Below, in pieces: positions 50,108 to 59,518 of a stretch of 64,000 nucleotides of DNA. This stretch comes from Streptomyces humidus (GTDB taxonomy: Bacteria; Actinomycetota; Actinomycetes; Streptomycetales; Streptomycetaceae), in NCBI RefSeq assembly GCF_014649655.1, contig NZ_BMTL01000010.1, forward strand, positions 186,001 through 250,000, written 5' to 3'. The notes under the pieces are model-generated. The model was not told the origin of the DNA. It saw only the letters and a program-made list of their open reading frames with translations, and did not search any database. Position numbers and translations under genes: made by a program. How positions within the stretch are numbered: position 1 is the first letter of the stretch; each line of letters opens with the position of its first letter.

Positions 50108-51388
50108 ATGAACGATTGGCCCGAGGGATGGTCCGACAGGGACCGCGGCAACCGGTACGGCAGCGGCAGCGCCGCCGCACAGCCCGAGAGCGCCCGCGTC
50201 ATGCGGCAGGTCCGCCGCGGCCAGAGCGCCCCGCCGCAGGGGGCCGGCGTCCCGCCGCAGCCGTCCTACGTCAACGGCCAGGGATACGGCGACTACACCA
50301 ACGCCCAGCAGACCGGGTACGACAGCGGTTACAGCTCGGGCCAGGTCTACGGGGGCGGCGGCGACTCCGGCGGGCCCGGCGACTTCGACGCCCGTCCCCC
50401 GCGCCCCGCGCCGAACTGGCGCCGCCGCATCAAGTGGACGGCGATCAGCCTCGTCACCGTGCTCGTCGTGACGAGCGTCGCCACCTACTTCTGGGCCGAC
50501 GGCAAGCTCAGGCGCGAGGTCGACCTGTCGAAGGTCATCGACCGGCCCGAGGGCGGCGACGGCACGAACTACCTGATCGTCGGCTCCGACAGCCGCGAGG
50601 GCATGTCCGCCGAGGAGAAGAAGAAGCTGCACACCGGCTCCGCCGAGGGCAAGCGCACGGACTCGATGATGATCCTGCACGTCGGGTCGAGCGGCGACAC
50701 CCTGGTCTCGCTGCCCCGCGACTCGGACGTGGAGCTCCCGACGTTCGTCGGCTCCGAGTCCGGCAAGACGTACAAGGGCACCGGCCGGCACGTGAAGCTG
50801 AACGCCGCGTACGCGACGGACGGCCCCGAACTGCTGGTGCGCACGGTCGAGTTCAACACCGGCCTGCGCATCGACCACTACGTGGAGATCGGCTTCGCCG
50901 GCTTCGCGAGCATCGTGGACGCGGTCGGCGGCGTCGACATCACCATCGACAAGGCCTTCAAGGACAAGTACTCGGGCGCCGACTTCCAGGCGGGCAAGCA
51001 GACGCTGAACGGCGAGGAGGCGCTGGCCTTCGTCCGCACCCGGCACGCGTTCGCCGCGTCCGACCTGCAGCGCACCAAGAATCAGCAGAAGTTCCTCGCG
51101 GCCCTCGCCCACGAGGTGGCGACCCCCGGCACGGTCCTGAACCCCTTCGCGCTCTACCCGACGATGAGCGCGGGCCTCGACTCGCTGATCGTCGACAAGG
51201 ACATGGGGCTGTACGACCTGGGGTCCATGTTCTTCGCGATGAAGGGTGTCAACGGCGGCGACGGCACGTCGATGAACATGCCGATCTCCGGTTCCACCGG
51301 TGGCAACCTCGTCTGGGACAAGGCGAAGGTGAAGCAGCTGGTGAACGAGCTCAACAACGACGAGAAGGTCACCGTCTCCGGCAACTGA
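50108..51388 (+). CDS. LytR-CpsA-Psr (LCP) family ligase, no LytR_C domain
   Basis: This 426-residue protein transfers lipid-linked glycopolymers to peptidoglycan. A disordered Gly/Tyr/Gln-rich cytoplasmic N-terminus (about 1-100) precedes one membrane span (about 110-130) and the LCP catalytic domain. That domain carries IVGSDSREG, RTDSMMILHV, SLPRDSDVEL, LRIDHYVEIGFAGF and ALAFVRTRHAF with the conserved Arg pair. It ends soon after the LCP domain. There is no ribosome site; CACACT ends seven bases before the ATG and TTGTAC lies 19 bases further, so it is probably leaderless. First of five LCP genes in 9 kb. Confidence 0.92.
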   Translation: MNDWPEGWSDRDRGNRYGSGSAAAQPESARVMRQVRRGQSAPPQGAGVPPQPSYVNGQGYGDYTNAQQTGYDSGYSSGQVYGGGGDSGGPGDFDARPPRPAPNWRRRIKWTAISLVTVLVVTSVATYFWADGKLRREVDLSKVIDRPEGGDGTNYLIVGSDSREGMSAEEKKKLHTGSAEGKRTDSMMILHVGSSGDTLVSLPRDSDVELPTFVGSESGKTYKGTGRHVKLNAAYATDGPELLVRTVEFNTGLRIDHYVEIGFAGFASIVDAVGGVDITIDKAFKDKYSGADFQAGKQTLNGEEALAFVRTRHAFAASDLQRTKNQQKFLAALAHEVATPGTVLNPFALYPTMSAGLDSLIVDKDMGLYDLGSMFFAMKGVNGGDGTSMNMPISGSTGGNLVWDKAKVKQLVNELNNDEKVTVSGN

Positions 51389-51408
51389 GGCCGAAGCGGG
51401 CAGAGTTC

Positions 51409-51434
51409 GGGGGCGTCCCCTCAGGGGCGCCCCC
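51409..51434 (+). terminator. Hairpin after the first LCP gene
   Basis: GGGGGCG-T-CCCCT (51409-51421) pairs with AGGGGCGCCCCC (51423-51434), one bulged base, 20 bases after the stop. It also lies downstream of the leftward LCP gene that ends at 51511. Confidence 0.7.
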
Positions 51435-51510
51435 TCTCCCGTCCTATGCCTCCCGGCCGTCCCGCGCCGTCGGAGTGGTCTGGCTCACGGAGCCCCGCTC
51501 ACGGAGCGCC

Positions 51511-52983
51511 TCACGAGGCCTCCCGGGGGCAACCCACCTCGTCGCCCCGGACGACCCCGAACTCTCCCTGCTCCGCATCCGCCGCCCGCACCGTCCGCAC
51601 CCGCCGGAAGTCCGCGCCCGCGATCACCTTCAGGGTCGGGCCGAGCCCCGGGACGGCGCGCAGCTCGCTGCCCGGCAGCGCGGTCGCCAGGGACCTCGCG
51701 GAGCGGTCCCAGAGCGGGTCGTAGGCGACGACCGTGCGCCGTGCTGCGGGGACGGCCGAGGCGACCGGCTGCCGGGTCGTGCGGAAGCCCGACGCCGCCA
51801 GCGCCGCGTCCACCCGCCGGCCGAGTCCCGGCGTGCGGGTGCCGTTCTCGACCTGCACCCGGATCTGCTGCGGCGCCACCGGCACCCGCACGGCCCGCCC
51901 GCCGGCCGCCCGGGCCGTCACCGCGAGGGGCTCGTCGTCGCGCAGGGACGCGAACAGGCGCGCGGACTTCACCGGATCCCATTTCAGCGTCGAACCGATC
52001 CCCTTCACCGGGTATCCCATCCGGGCGATGGGAACGGTGGCGAACTCGGAGGAGGCGGGGGAGAAGGAGCGCATCGCCCGCCCCAGGTCGAGGAGTTCGT
52101 CGGCGCCGAAGCCCCGGTCCGCCCGCACCGAGCCGAGCACCGCGCGGCTCACGTCCCGGAACCGCAGCGGGTTCAGCAGGATCCCGGAGGACGTCGCCCG
52201 GTCCACCAGGGCCGCCAGGAAGCGCTGCTGACGCTTCATCCTGCCCAGGTCGGAGGAGGCGTCCACGTGCCGGGAGCGCACGTACTGGAGCGCCTCGCCG
52301 CCCCGGAGCGTGTGCCGGCCCGGCGGCAGGTCCAGGCCGGTGTACGCGTCCTTCAGGGGCAGCGCCGTGCAGATCCGCACGCCGCCGAGGACGTCCACCG
52401 TCTTCATGAAGCTGGTGAAGTCGACCTCCAGGTAGTGGTCGATCTTCACGTGGGTCATGTTCTCGACCGTGCGGACGGTGAGCTGCGGGCCGCCCTCCGC
52501 GTACGCCGCGTTCAGCCTGACCGGGTGACCGCGGTGCTCCCGGCCGGTCGCCTGGTCGGTGTGCGGGGGCGTCAGCGCGTACGAGTCGCGCGGGAGGCTG
52601 ACCACGCTGGCCCGCTCCCGGTCCTCCGAGAGGTGCACGATCATGATCGTGTCGGTGCAGTGGCAGGGAGCCCCGCCCAGGCGGTACCGGCGACGCTCGG
52701 CCGGCGTGATCCTGTCGCGGCCGTCGGTGCCGACCAGCAGGACGTTCATGCCGTGACCGGCCCGCGGGCGGTTCTTCATGTCCTTGAAGGGGTCGACCCG
52801 GGCGATGCCCGCGTCGAGGCTGCTGATCACCGAGTGACCGATGCCGGCGGCCGCGAGGAGCACCACGGACAGCGTCGTCGCCGCCCGAACGGCCCAGCGG
52901 GGGCGTCTGCGCCGGGCGGGGGGACGGGGCACAGGGCGCCGCGGGCGGGCGCGGCGCGGGAGCCGGGACGGCGTGACGGGCAT
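51511..52983 (-). CDS. LCP-family ligase with LytR_C domain
   Basis: The 490-residue protein has a basic Arg/Pro-rich N-terminus (about 30 residues), a membrane span (about 33-55) and the LCP domain. The domain has LLVGTDGRDRITP, CTDTIMIVHLSEDR, SLPRDSYAL, VKIDHYLEVDFTSF and ALQYVRSRHVDASSDLGR. About 100 residues at the end form a LytR_C domain (IRVQVENGTRTPGLGRRVDA). Two Cys flank CHC in the first motif, unlike the other paralogues. ATG at 52983 has GGAGGTG six bases upstream. It is divergent from the glycosyltransferase, whose product it may help attach. Confidence 0.9.
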   Translation of the reverse strand: MPVTPSRLPRRARPRRPVPRPPARRRRPRWAVRAATTLSVVLLAAAGIGHSVISSLDAGIARVDPFKDMKNRPRAGHGMNVLLVGTDGRDRITPAERRRYRLGGAPCHCTDTIMIVHLSEDRERASVVSLPRDSYALTPPHTDQATGREHRGHPVRLNAAYAEGGPQLTVRTVENMTHVKIDHYLEVDFTSFMKTVDVLGGVRICTALPLKDAYTGLDLPPGRHTLRGGEALQYVRSRHVDASSDLGRMKRQQRFLAALVDRATSSGILLNPLRFRDVSRAVLGSVRADRGFGADELLDLGRAMRSFSPASSEFATVPIARMGYPVKGIGSTLKWDPVKSARLFASLRDDEPLAVTARAAGGRAVRVPVAPQQIRVQVENGTRTPGLGRRVDAALAASGFRTTRQPVASAVPAARRTVVAYDPLWDRSARSLATALPGSELRAVPGLGPTLKVIAGADFRRVRTVRAADAEQGEFGVVRGDEVGCPREAS

Positions 52984-53115
52984 ACGGGGCACCTCCGGGC
53001 GGCGGCCGTAGGGCGGTGGTAGCCGTTGGAACATAGGCCCATACGATCTGCCGACCGGTGCAGCGCACCCGGCGGGGCGGGCCGTGTCCCCCGTTCGCGG
53101 TAACGTGAGCCCCCT

Positions 53116-54147
53116 ATGAACGCCAAGCCCGACGTGCAGCTCCCCGCAGTGTCCGTCATCATGCCCGTCCTCAACGAGGAACGGCATCTGCGCGGAGCCG
53201 TCCAAGCGATCCTCGCGCAGGAGTACGCCGGCGAGATGGAGGTCGTGATCGCCATCGGTCCGTCCACGGACCGTACGGACGAGATCGCGGCCCAGCTCGT
53301 AGCCGAAGACCCGCGCGTGCACACGGTCCCCAATCCCACCGGGCGTACGCCCGCCGCGCTCAACGCCGCGATCAAGGCCTCGCGCCATCCGATCGTCGTC
53401 CGCGTCGACGGGCACGGCATGCTCTCGCCGAACTACATCGCCACCGCCGTGCGGCTCCTGGAGGAGACCGGCGCGCAGAACGTCGGCGGCATCATGCACG
53501 CCGAGGGCGAGAACGACTGGGAGCACGCGGTCGCCGCGGCCATGACCTCGAAGATCGGGGTCGGCAACGCCGCCTTCCACACGGGAGGTCAGGCGGGCCC
53601 GGCCGAGACCGTGTACCTCGGGGTCTTCCGGCGGGCGGCTCTGGAGCAACAGGGCGGCTACAACGAGGAGTTCATCCGCGCCCAGGACTGGGAGCTGAAC
53701 TTCCGGATCAGGGAGGCCGGCGGCCTGATCTGGTTCTCGCCCGAGCTGAAGGTGTCCTACCGGCCCCGCCCCAGCGTCAGGGCCCTCGCCAAGCAGTACA
53801 AGGACTACGGCCGTTGGCGGCACGTCGTCGCCCGTTACCACGAGGGCTCCATCAACCTGCGCTACCTCGCCCCGCCCGCCGCGGTGTGCGCGATAGCCGC
53901 CGGCGTCCTGGTGGGCGCCGCGCTCACCCCGCTGGGCTTCGTGATCCCCGCCGGATACCTCGCGGCGATCGTCGTCGGCTCGCTGCCGGCCGGCAAGGGG
54001 CTGCCGCCGAAGGCACGGCTCCAGATCCCCGTGGCCCTCGCCACCATGCACATGTCCTGGGGGTTCGGCTTCCTGACCAGCCCGAAAGCGCTGGCCAGGA
54101 AGGTCATCGCATCACGGCGGCCGGCGGTGCCCAGCGACGCGCGCTGA
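53116..54147 (+). CDS. Family 2 glycosyltransferase
   Basis: This 343-residue GT-A enzyme begins with AVSVIMPVLNEERHLRGAVQ and IAIGPSTDRTDE. The first acidic motif is VVRVDGHGMLSPNY, a variant of DxD (DGH). RAQDWELNFRIREAGG (ED-type motif), QYKDYGRWRHVV and two or three membrane segments near the end follow (PPAAVCAIAAGVLVGAALTP). It should add sugars to a lipid-linked glycan at the inner membrane face. TAACGT lies nine bases before the ATG, with no ribosome site. It sits among LCP genes, supporting a wall-polymer role. Confidence 0.9.
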   Translation: MNAKPDVQLPAVSVIMPVLNEERHLRGAVQAILAQEYAGEMEVVIAIGPSTDRTDEIAAQLVAEDPRVHTVPNPTGRTPAALNAAIKASRHPIVVRVDGHGMLSPNYIATAVRLLEETGAQNVGGIMHAEGENDWEHAVAAAMTSKIGVGNAAFHTGGQAGPAETVYLGVFRRAALEQQGGYNEEFIRAQDWELNFRIREAGGLIWFSPELKVSYRPRPSVRALAKQYKDYGRWRHVVARYHEGSINLRYLAPPAAVCAIAAGVLVGAALTPLGFVIPAGYLAAIVVGSLPAGKGLPPKARLQIPVALATMHMSWGFGFLTSPKALARKVIASRRPAVPSDAR

Positions 54148-54174
54148 GCGCCGGGAGAGCCCGCCGGGCCCGGA

Positions 54175-55812
54175 CTACCAGGTGTAGTCCGGGTCCACGT
54201 GCATGCACTGGCTGGTGTCGGACGCGTTGATCGCACCGGCCGTGTCGGGCGTCTTGTCGTTCTTCACCGGCGCCTTGTACGTCGTCCCCGACCGCCAGTC
54301 CGCGCCCACGACCACGGTGACGCCGGAGACCCCGGTGGACTTCTTCACCTGGCTCGCCGGGATGCCGAGGGCCTTGGCGACCGCGAGGGCGTCGCCCTGC
54401 AGGTCGGCGCTCGGATAGCTGACCACCGTCTTCGCGACGGCCGTGGCCGCCGAGGTGTCCGCGACGGCCTCGGTGAAGCCCTTGCCGGCCAGCGCCTGCG
54501 TCACCGTCGTGGCCCGCCCGTGGACCGCGCCCTGCGTGCTCGTGGACGTGCCGTTGTGGACCTGCACCGCGATCTTGTCGCTCGCGGCCGCCGGGTCGGC
54601 GACCGGCGCCGGTGAGGGAGTGGGGGTGGCGGTCCGGGCGTCCTTGCCGTCCAGCGCGATGTCCTCGCGCACCAGACGGAACAACTGCTCGGCGTCGTCC
54701 GTGGGCACCACCCGCTCGCCCTGGTAGCGGTTGGGCATCGTCGTCATCGTGATGCGGTCGGTGGGCACCTTCTGCAGCTCGCCCGCCAGGTCGTACATCT
54801 TGCTGATGGTGTCCAGGCCGTCGTCGACGGTGATCGCCTTCGTGGCCGCCTCGGCGAGCTTGCGCAGCTTGTTGGGGTTGGTCAGCTTGGCGCTGGCGCG
54901 CAGCTCGCGGACCATCGAGTTCATGTACATGTGCTGTGCCTTGGCGCGGGCCAGGTCGGTGTCGTCCTCGAAGCCGTAACGGGTGCGCAGCCACTGCAAA
55001 GCCTGCTCGCCCTTGACGGAGTGCGTGCCCTTCTCCAGCTTCAGGCCGGAGCCCTTGCCGCTGCCGGTGTGCGAGTAGACGTTGGCGTCCACGCAGACCG
55101 GGACGCCGCCGATCGCGTCCGCCATCGAGACGACACCCGAGAAGTCGATCATCATGAAGTGGTCGATGTGGATGTCGGTGAGCTTCTCCCACGTGGCCAC
55201 CGTGCAGCCCGGTCCGCCGCGGCTCAGCGAGGCGTTGGTCATCGCGCCGCGCAGCGCCGGGTAGCTCGTCCCGTCGTCGGGGTCGGTGCACTTGGGGATG
55301 TCCAGCAGCGTGTCGCGCGGCATGCTCACCACCGACATGTTGCTGCGGTCCGCCGAGACGTGCAGCAGCATCTGGACGTCCGCGAGCGGGGGACCGCCGA
55401 AGTCGTACTTGGCGCCGCCGAGCTTCTGGTTGGCCGCGGTGTCCCGGGCGTCCGAGCCGATCAGCAGGATGTTCAGCGCCGTCTGGCCGTCCGAGTTGGC
55501 CTGGGAGACAGCCGCCCGGTCCTTGGCGTCGCCGATGTTCAGGTCGTCGTGCTTGATGTTCGAGTTGAGGTGCTCGTAGTAGAGGTATCCGGCCCCCGCG
55601 CCGCCGAATATCACCACCGCCAGCACGGTCGCCGACCAGCGCAACGCGCGTCGACGCCTGCCTCGGCGGTCCGTCTCCCGGCCGTTCTGCCGTCCGTCGC
55701 CGCGTCTGCCGTCGCCGTCGGACGCGCTCTGGTCGCGCTCTTCCCGTTCGGCCGAAGACGCCGTGTCCCCGGCCGCGGAAACCTCCGCCCGCACCCCGCT
55801 GCTCCCCGCCAT
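54175..55812 (-). CDS. LCP-family ligase with LytR_C domain and Tyr in the RxRH motif
   Basis: The 545-residue protein has a charged N-terminal stretch (about 60 residues), a membrane span (WSATVLAVVIFGGAGAGYLY) and the LCP domain. Motifs are LLIGSDARDTA, LADVQMLLHVSADR, SMPRDTLLD, IHIDHFMMIDFSGV and ALQWLRTRYGFEDDTDLARA. The last motif has Tyr where the family has His (RTRH). A LytR_C domain follows at about 405-505 (AVQVHNGTSTSTQGAVHGRA). It is co-oriented with two more LCP genes. Starting ATG at 55812 follows a G-rich stretch. Confidence 0.9.
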   Translation of the reverse strand: MAGSSGVRAEVSAAGDTASSAEREERDQSASDGDGRRGDGRQNGRETDRRGRRRRALRWSATVLAVVIFGGAGAGYLYYEHLNSNIKHDDLNIGDAKDRAAVSQANSDGQTALNILLIGSDARDTAANQKLGGAKYDFGGPPLADVQMLLHVSADRSNMSVVSMPRDTLLDIPKCTDPDDGTSYPALRGAMTNASLSRGGPGCTVATWEKLTDIHIDHFMMIDFSGVVSMADAIGGVPVCVDANVYSHTGSGKGSGLKLEKGTHSVKGEQALQWLRTRYGFEDDTDLARAKAQHMYMNSMVRELRASAKLTNPNKLRKLAEAATKAITVDDGLDTISKMYDLAGELQKVPTDRITMTTMPNRYQGERVVPTDDAEQLFRLVREDIALDGKDARTATPTPSPAPVADPAAASDKIAVQVHNGTSTSTQGAVHGRATTVTQALAGKGFTEAVADTSAATAVAKTVVSYPSADLQGDALAVAKALGIPASQVKKSTGVSGVTVVVGADWRSGTTYKAPVKNDKTPDTAGAINASDTSQCMHVDPDYTW

Positions 55813-55892
55813 TCCCCTGCCCCTCCCCGCCGTGCGCCTGACACGGGCCCGCCCCGCGTCCAGTCAGACGCACAACGGGCCCGAAGGGTTAC

Positions 55893-57674
55893 CTACTTGG
55901 CGCACTGGACCTTGTCGGCCGTGGACTTCTGTACCGTGTCGGGCACCTTCGTCGCCCCTGTGAGCGAGACGCCCGCGCCCTTGAAGTCCTTGCCCAGCGT
56001 CAGCGTCATGGTCGGCAGACCCTGCGCGTTCTCGACGCTCCTGCCCGGCTTGAGCGCGGTGCCGGGAAGCCCCATGACCGCGGCCAGCTTGCGTGCCTGG
56101 GCGGCCTGGTCGGGTGCGTACTCGAGGGTCGTCTTCGCCAGCGGCGCGGGCGCGTTGCCCGCGTTCTCGGACTTCGTCACGCCCTTGTCGTTCTGCAGCC
56201 AGTTGAGAGTCTCCTGTGCGCTGCCGGGGGGCGCTCCGCCGTTCATGACCTGCACCCGCACCTCGGAGGCGGCGGACTGGGCGCCCTTGAGACGGGCCGC
56301 GGCCGCCTTGGCCGCCGCGTCCTTCGAGGCCGCGGCCTGCTGCTTCACCGCGGTGAAGGAGACGTCGTCCCTGATCAGCTGGAAGACCGCGGGCGCCGAC
56401 GCATTGTCGAGGACGACGGTGGCCTTGACCTTCTCGGCCGGGTTGTCGACGACCGGGACGGTGGTGAAGGTCAGGTTCTTGATGTCGAGCTTGCCCAGCT
56501 CCATCCCCAGGTCCTTCAGCTTGTTGATGCTGTCGAGCTGGGAGTCGACGGCCAGTGCCTTGGTGCCCGCCTCCGCCAACTTGATCATCTTGGAGGGGCT
56601 GCTGAGCGTGTCGTTCGACTTCAGCTTGCGCATCAGGGCGCTGAGGAACTGCTGCTGGATCTGGATGCGGCTCAGGTCGCCGCCGAAGCCGACCGAGTGC
56701 CGGGTCCGCACGAAGGCGAGGGCCTGCTCGCCCTCGATGAGGTGGGTGCCCTTCGACAGTTTCAGGTGCGAGTCCCGGTCGTTGATGTCCTTGCCCAGGC
56801 ACACCTCGACCCCGCCCACCGCGCTCGTCAGCGTCTTCACCGCGTTGAAGTCGGCGACCATGAAGTTGTCCGCCTGGATCCCGGTCAGCTCGGTGACCGT
56901 GCGCACGGTACAGCTCGGCGTGCGGCCGTCCTGGCCGAGGCTGGTGTTGAAGCGGACGCCGTCGGTGCCCTTGATGACCTTCGTGGAGCCGTCCGGCTGC
57001 TCGGTCTGGCAGTCCGGGACGTTCACGATCAGGTCGCGCGGGATGCTGAGCGCGGTCGCGTTCGTGCGGTCCTTGGAGACGTGCAGGAGGATCGTGGTGT
57101 CCGCGTGGCCGACGCTGCCGGAGTCGCCGTAGCCCTCGTTGCCGGAGCCGGTGCGCTTGTCGGTGCCGATCACCAGCAGGTTGATGGCCTTGTCCTTGCT
57201 GAACCCGCCGGTGCTCGCGCCGTCGTCCGAGACGGACGTGATGTTGTCGTTGAGGTGCTCGAGATACAGGTAGGCGGCGCCGGCCGTGGCCACGACCACG
57301 AAGGCCATGGTCCCGCCGGTCCACACCAGGATCTTCTTCGCCCGCGACTTCTTCTTCACCGGCCGTCGGCCGCGTCGGTTCGCCGGTTCCTCCAGCGGTG
57401 CGCCACGGCGCCGGCGCGGGCCGGGCAGATCGGCGTCCGTCGCCGCCTTCTCGGGCGACGACGAGGGCGACTGCCGGCCCGGCTCCGCGGCACGGGAGCG
57501 CGCCGGTCCTTCGTTCCCGCCGCCGGTCCTGCCGGAGGATCTACGAGGTCCGGGCACCGACGACTGCGCTGTGGAAGCGCTCAGTCGCAGTTCGTATTCG
57601 CCGGTGTCCGGATTGAGTACCCACTGGTCTGCGGGGTCGATGTTGTCCGCCCGCCCACGGCCTTGCGCGTCCAC
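55893..57674 (-). CDS. LCP-family ligase with LytR_C domain (longest paralogue)
   Basis: This 593-residue protein begins with a hydrophilic 110-residue segment with an NPDTGEYEL motif, then basic KKKSRAKK just before the membrane span (ILVWTGGTMAFVVVATAGAA). The LCP domain holds LLVIGTDKRTGSGNEGYGD, VGHADTTILLHVS, SIPRDLIVNVP, QADNFMVADFNAV and ALAFVRTRHSVGFGGDLSR. LytR_C domain at about 455-560 (VRVQVMNGGAPPGSAQE) follows an Ala/Lys-rich linker. GTG at 57674 has GGAGG about 12 bases upstream, rather far. It is next to the following LCP gene at a gap of 80 bases, so probably one transcript. Confidence 0.9.
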   Translation of the reverse strand: MDAQGRGRADNIDPADQWVLNPDTGEYELRLSASTAQSSVPGPRRSSGRTGGGNEGPARSRAAEPGRQSPSSSPEKAATDADLPGPRRRRGAPLEEPANRRGRRPVKKKSRAKKILVWTGGTMAFVVVATAGAAYLYLEHLNDNITSVSDDGASTGGFSKDKAINLLVIGTDKRTGSGNEGYGDSGSVGHADTTILLHVSKDRTNATALSIPRDLIVNVPDCQTEQPDGSTKVIKGTDGVRFNTSLGQDGRTPSCTVRTVTELTGIQADNFMVADFNAVKTLTSAVGGVEVCLGKDINDRDSHLKLSKGTHLIEGEQALAFVRTRHSVGFGGDLSRIQIQQQFLSALMRKLKSNDTLSSPSKMIKLAEAGTKALAVDSQLDSINKLKDLGMELGKLDIKNLTFTTVPVVDNPAEKVKATVVLDNASAPAVFQLIRDDVSFTAVKQQAAASKDAAAKAAAARLKGAQSAASEVRVQVMNGGAPPGSAQETLNWLQNDKGVTKSENAGNAPAPLAKTTLEYAPDQAAQARKLAAVMGLPGTALKPGRSVENAQGLPTMTLTLGKDFKGAGVSLTGATKVPDTVQKSTADKVQCAK

Positions 57675-57918
57675 GGTTGTCCGAATCCTCCGTCGGGGCC
57701 ACGCGGCGCCTTTTCCCCCTCAAAGGCGCTCGGGTCTCGGTCACACGGTGCGCGACCCCAGGTAGGACCTCGCGGCCGGGTGCACCGGATCGCTCACACT
57801 ATCCGCCCAGTTCAGCGTCGAGCGACGGCCGTGACAAATTCCACGCCCCTACAACTGGGCAATTCGACCTATTTCTTTGAACTCCTGTTCGCCTGAAGGG
57901 TTCAGCTTGGCAAGCGCT

Positions 57919-59184
57919 TTACCCGCAGCCGTGCTCGGCGGCGGTGTTTCCCCGGAACGTGGGCGTGGGCGGAGTGGGCGAAGGTGCTCCGGAAGCCGTC
58001 GGCGGCCGGTACGTTCCGTGTTCGCCCGATTCCGAAGAGGCGGATTCCGAAGAGGCGGTTTCCGGGGAAGCGGATTCCGGAGAGGTGGATTCCGCGCGCG
58101 GCTCCCGGGAGACCGCCACCGGCGTGTCCGTCCGCAGTCGCTCGAAGAGTTTCTCCGCCTCGGGCTCCACCAGTTGGTCGCGGTTGGTGTTGTAGACGTA
58201 CGACTCCCGCGGAACGGTCAGGAATTGCACATGTTGGGTGGGAATGTCCCGCAGGCCGCGCACGAGTTCGTACAGGCCGCGCAGGCTCGCGAGATCCGGA
58301 TCGGTGGTGAGGGAGGACGTGGCCGCGTCCAGCACCGGGTACAGCTTCACCGGGTTCAGCAGAACGTCATTGCTCTGCACCTTGTTGACCAGCGCCCCCA
58401 GGAACCGCTGCTGCCGGTCGATCCGGCCGGTGTCGCTGCCGTTGCCGAGGGACTTGCGGGCGCGTACGTACCCGAGCGCCTGCTCCCCGTCGAGCGTGAC
58501 CTTCCCGGCCGGCAGCCGCAGCCGGGCGGCCTTGTCGCTGATCGGTTCCGACAGACAGACCTCCACCCCGTCCACCGCGTCGACCATGTCCTTGAACCCG
58601 CTGAAGTCGACGACGACATGATGGTCGATCCGTACCCCGGTGAGCTTCTCCACCGTGCGGATCGTGCAGGCCGAACCACCCGCCTGGAAGGCGTAGTTGA
58701 ACATCGTGAACATCGGCTCGGTGCGCGTTCCGTCCGGCCGCAGACAGCCCGGCACGTCCACCATCAGGTCGCGCGGCAGGGAGACGGCGGTGGCGCTGCG
58801 CCGCCCGGCCGCCAGATGCAGCAGGATCGTCGTGTCGGACCGCTCGCTCCCGGAGTCACGCCCGTACTCCTCGTTGCCGTCCCCCGACCGCGAGTCCGAC
58901 CCGATCACCAGGACGTTCTGCGCGTCCTTCACCAACGACGTCGGCCGCTCCTTCGCGTACCGCTCGAGCTCCGCCGCGGCCGCGTCGTCGGGCGTGATGT
59001 TCCCGTCGAGCTTCACATAGACGGCCCACCCGGCCACCCCGGCCCCCAGGACGATCACGGCCGCGGCTCCTGCCCCGTACCGCGCCCACCGCCGCCGGCG
59101 CCGTCGCGCGAGCCCCCGCCCGTCCGCGTACGCCCCCGCCCCCGGCCCGAGGGGCCCGCCGCCACGCCTCCCGGAGTGCGTCAC
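57919..59184 (-). CDS. LCP-family ligase with acidic Ser/Thr-rich tail
   Basis: This 421-residue protein has a Gly/Arg-rich N-terminus, a membrane span (YGAGAAAVIVLGAGVAGWAV) and an LCP domain. It has VLVIGSDSRSGDGNEEYGRD, RSDTTILLHLAAGR, SLPRDLMVDVP, VRIDHHVVVDFSGF and ALGYVRARKSLGNG, in which Lys replaces His of RTRH. No LytR_C domain; the end is a Glu/Ser/Ala/Thr-rich region encoded by a 15-base repeat. GTG at 59184 has GGGGGAT five bases upstream. It is upstream of two co-oriented LCP genes. Confidence 0.88.
   Translation of the reverse strand: MTHSGRRGGGPLGPGAGAYADGRGLARRRRRRWARYGAGAAAVIVLGAGVAGWAVYVKLDGNITPDDAAAAELERYAKERPTSLVKDAQNVLVIGSDSRSGDGNEEYGRDSGSERSDTTILLHLAAGRRSATAVSLPRDLMVDVPGCLRPDGTRTEPMFTMFNYAFQAGGSACTIRTVEKLTGVRIDHHVVVDFSGFKDMVDAVDGVEVCLSEPISDKAARLRLPAGKVTLDGEQALGYVRARKSLGNGSDTGRIDRQQRFLGALVNKVQSNDVLLNPVKLYPVLDAATSSLTTDPDLASLRGLYELVRGLRDIPTQHVQFLTVPRESYVYNTNRDQLVEPEAEKLFERLRTDTPVAVSREPRAESTSPESASPETASSESASSESGEHGTYRPPTASGAPSPTPPTPTFRGNTAAEHGCG
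58029..58095. repeat. 15-base repeat inside an LCP gene
   Basis: Four and a half copies of a 15-base unit (GATTCCGAAGAGGCG and variants) encode the Ser-Glu-Ser-Ala repeat in the C-terminal tail of the LCP protein. It keeps the reading frame, so length changes would alter only tail length. Confidence 0.8.
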
Positions 59185-59518
59185 GTCCGATCCCCCTTTC
59201 GCCGCCGGTTCCGCCGCGATCCCGCCTCGGCCGCACGAGCGCGCAGAGCCGCTCCTACGACGATGGCGCGAACGGGGGAGGAAGGGTGCCCGGGGTGAGC
59301 CGAACGGGTGAGCCGCCTCCGGGCGGTGTGCCCCGCGGGTTGGGGCGTGGGCGTGGGCAGGGCGGCGGCAGGGTGCCGCCCTCGGGGGGCGGGGACGGAG
59401 GCTCGCGCAGGGGAGAGACGGAGGCTCGCGCAGGAGAGATGGGGCGAGGGGGATCGAGGCGGGGGCGGTCGCGCCGGCTTCCGGGGCATGCCGGCGCCGC
59501 CCGCCGGCTTCCGGGGGC

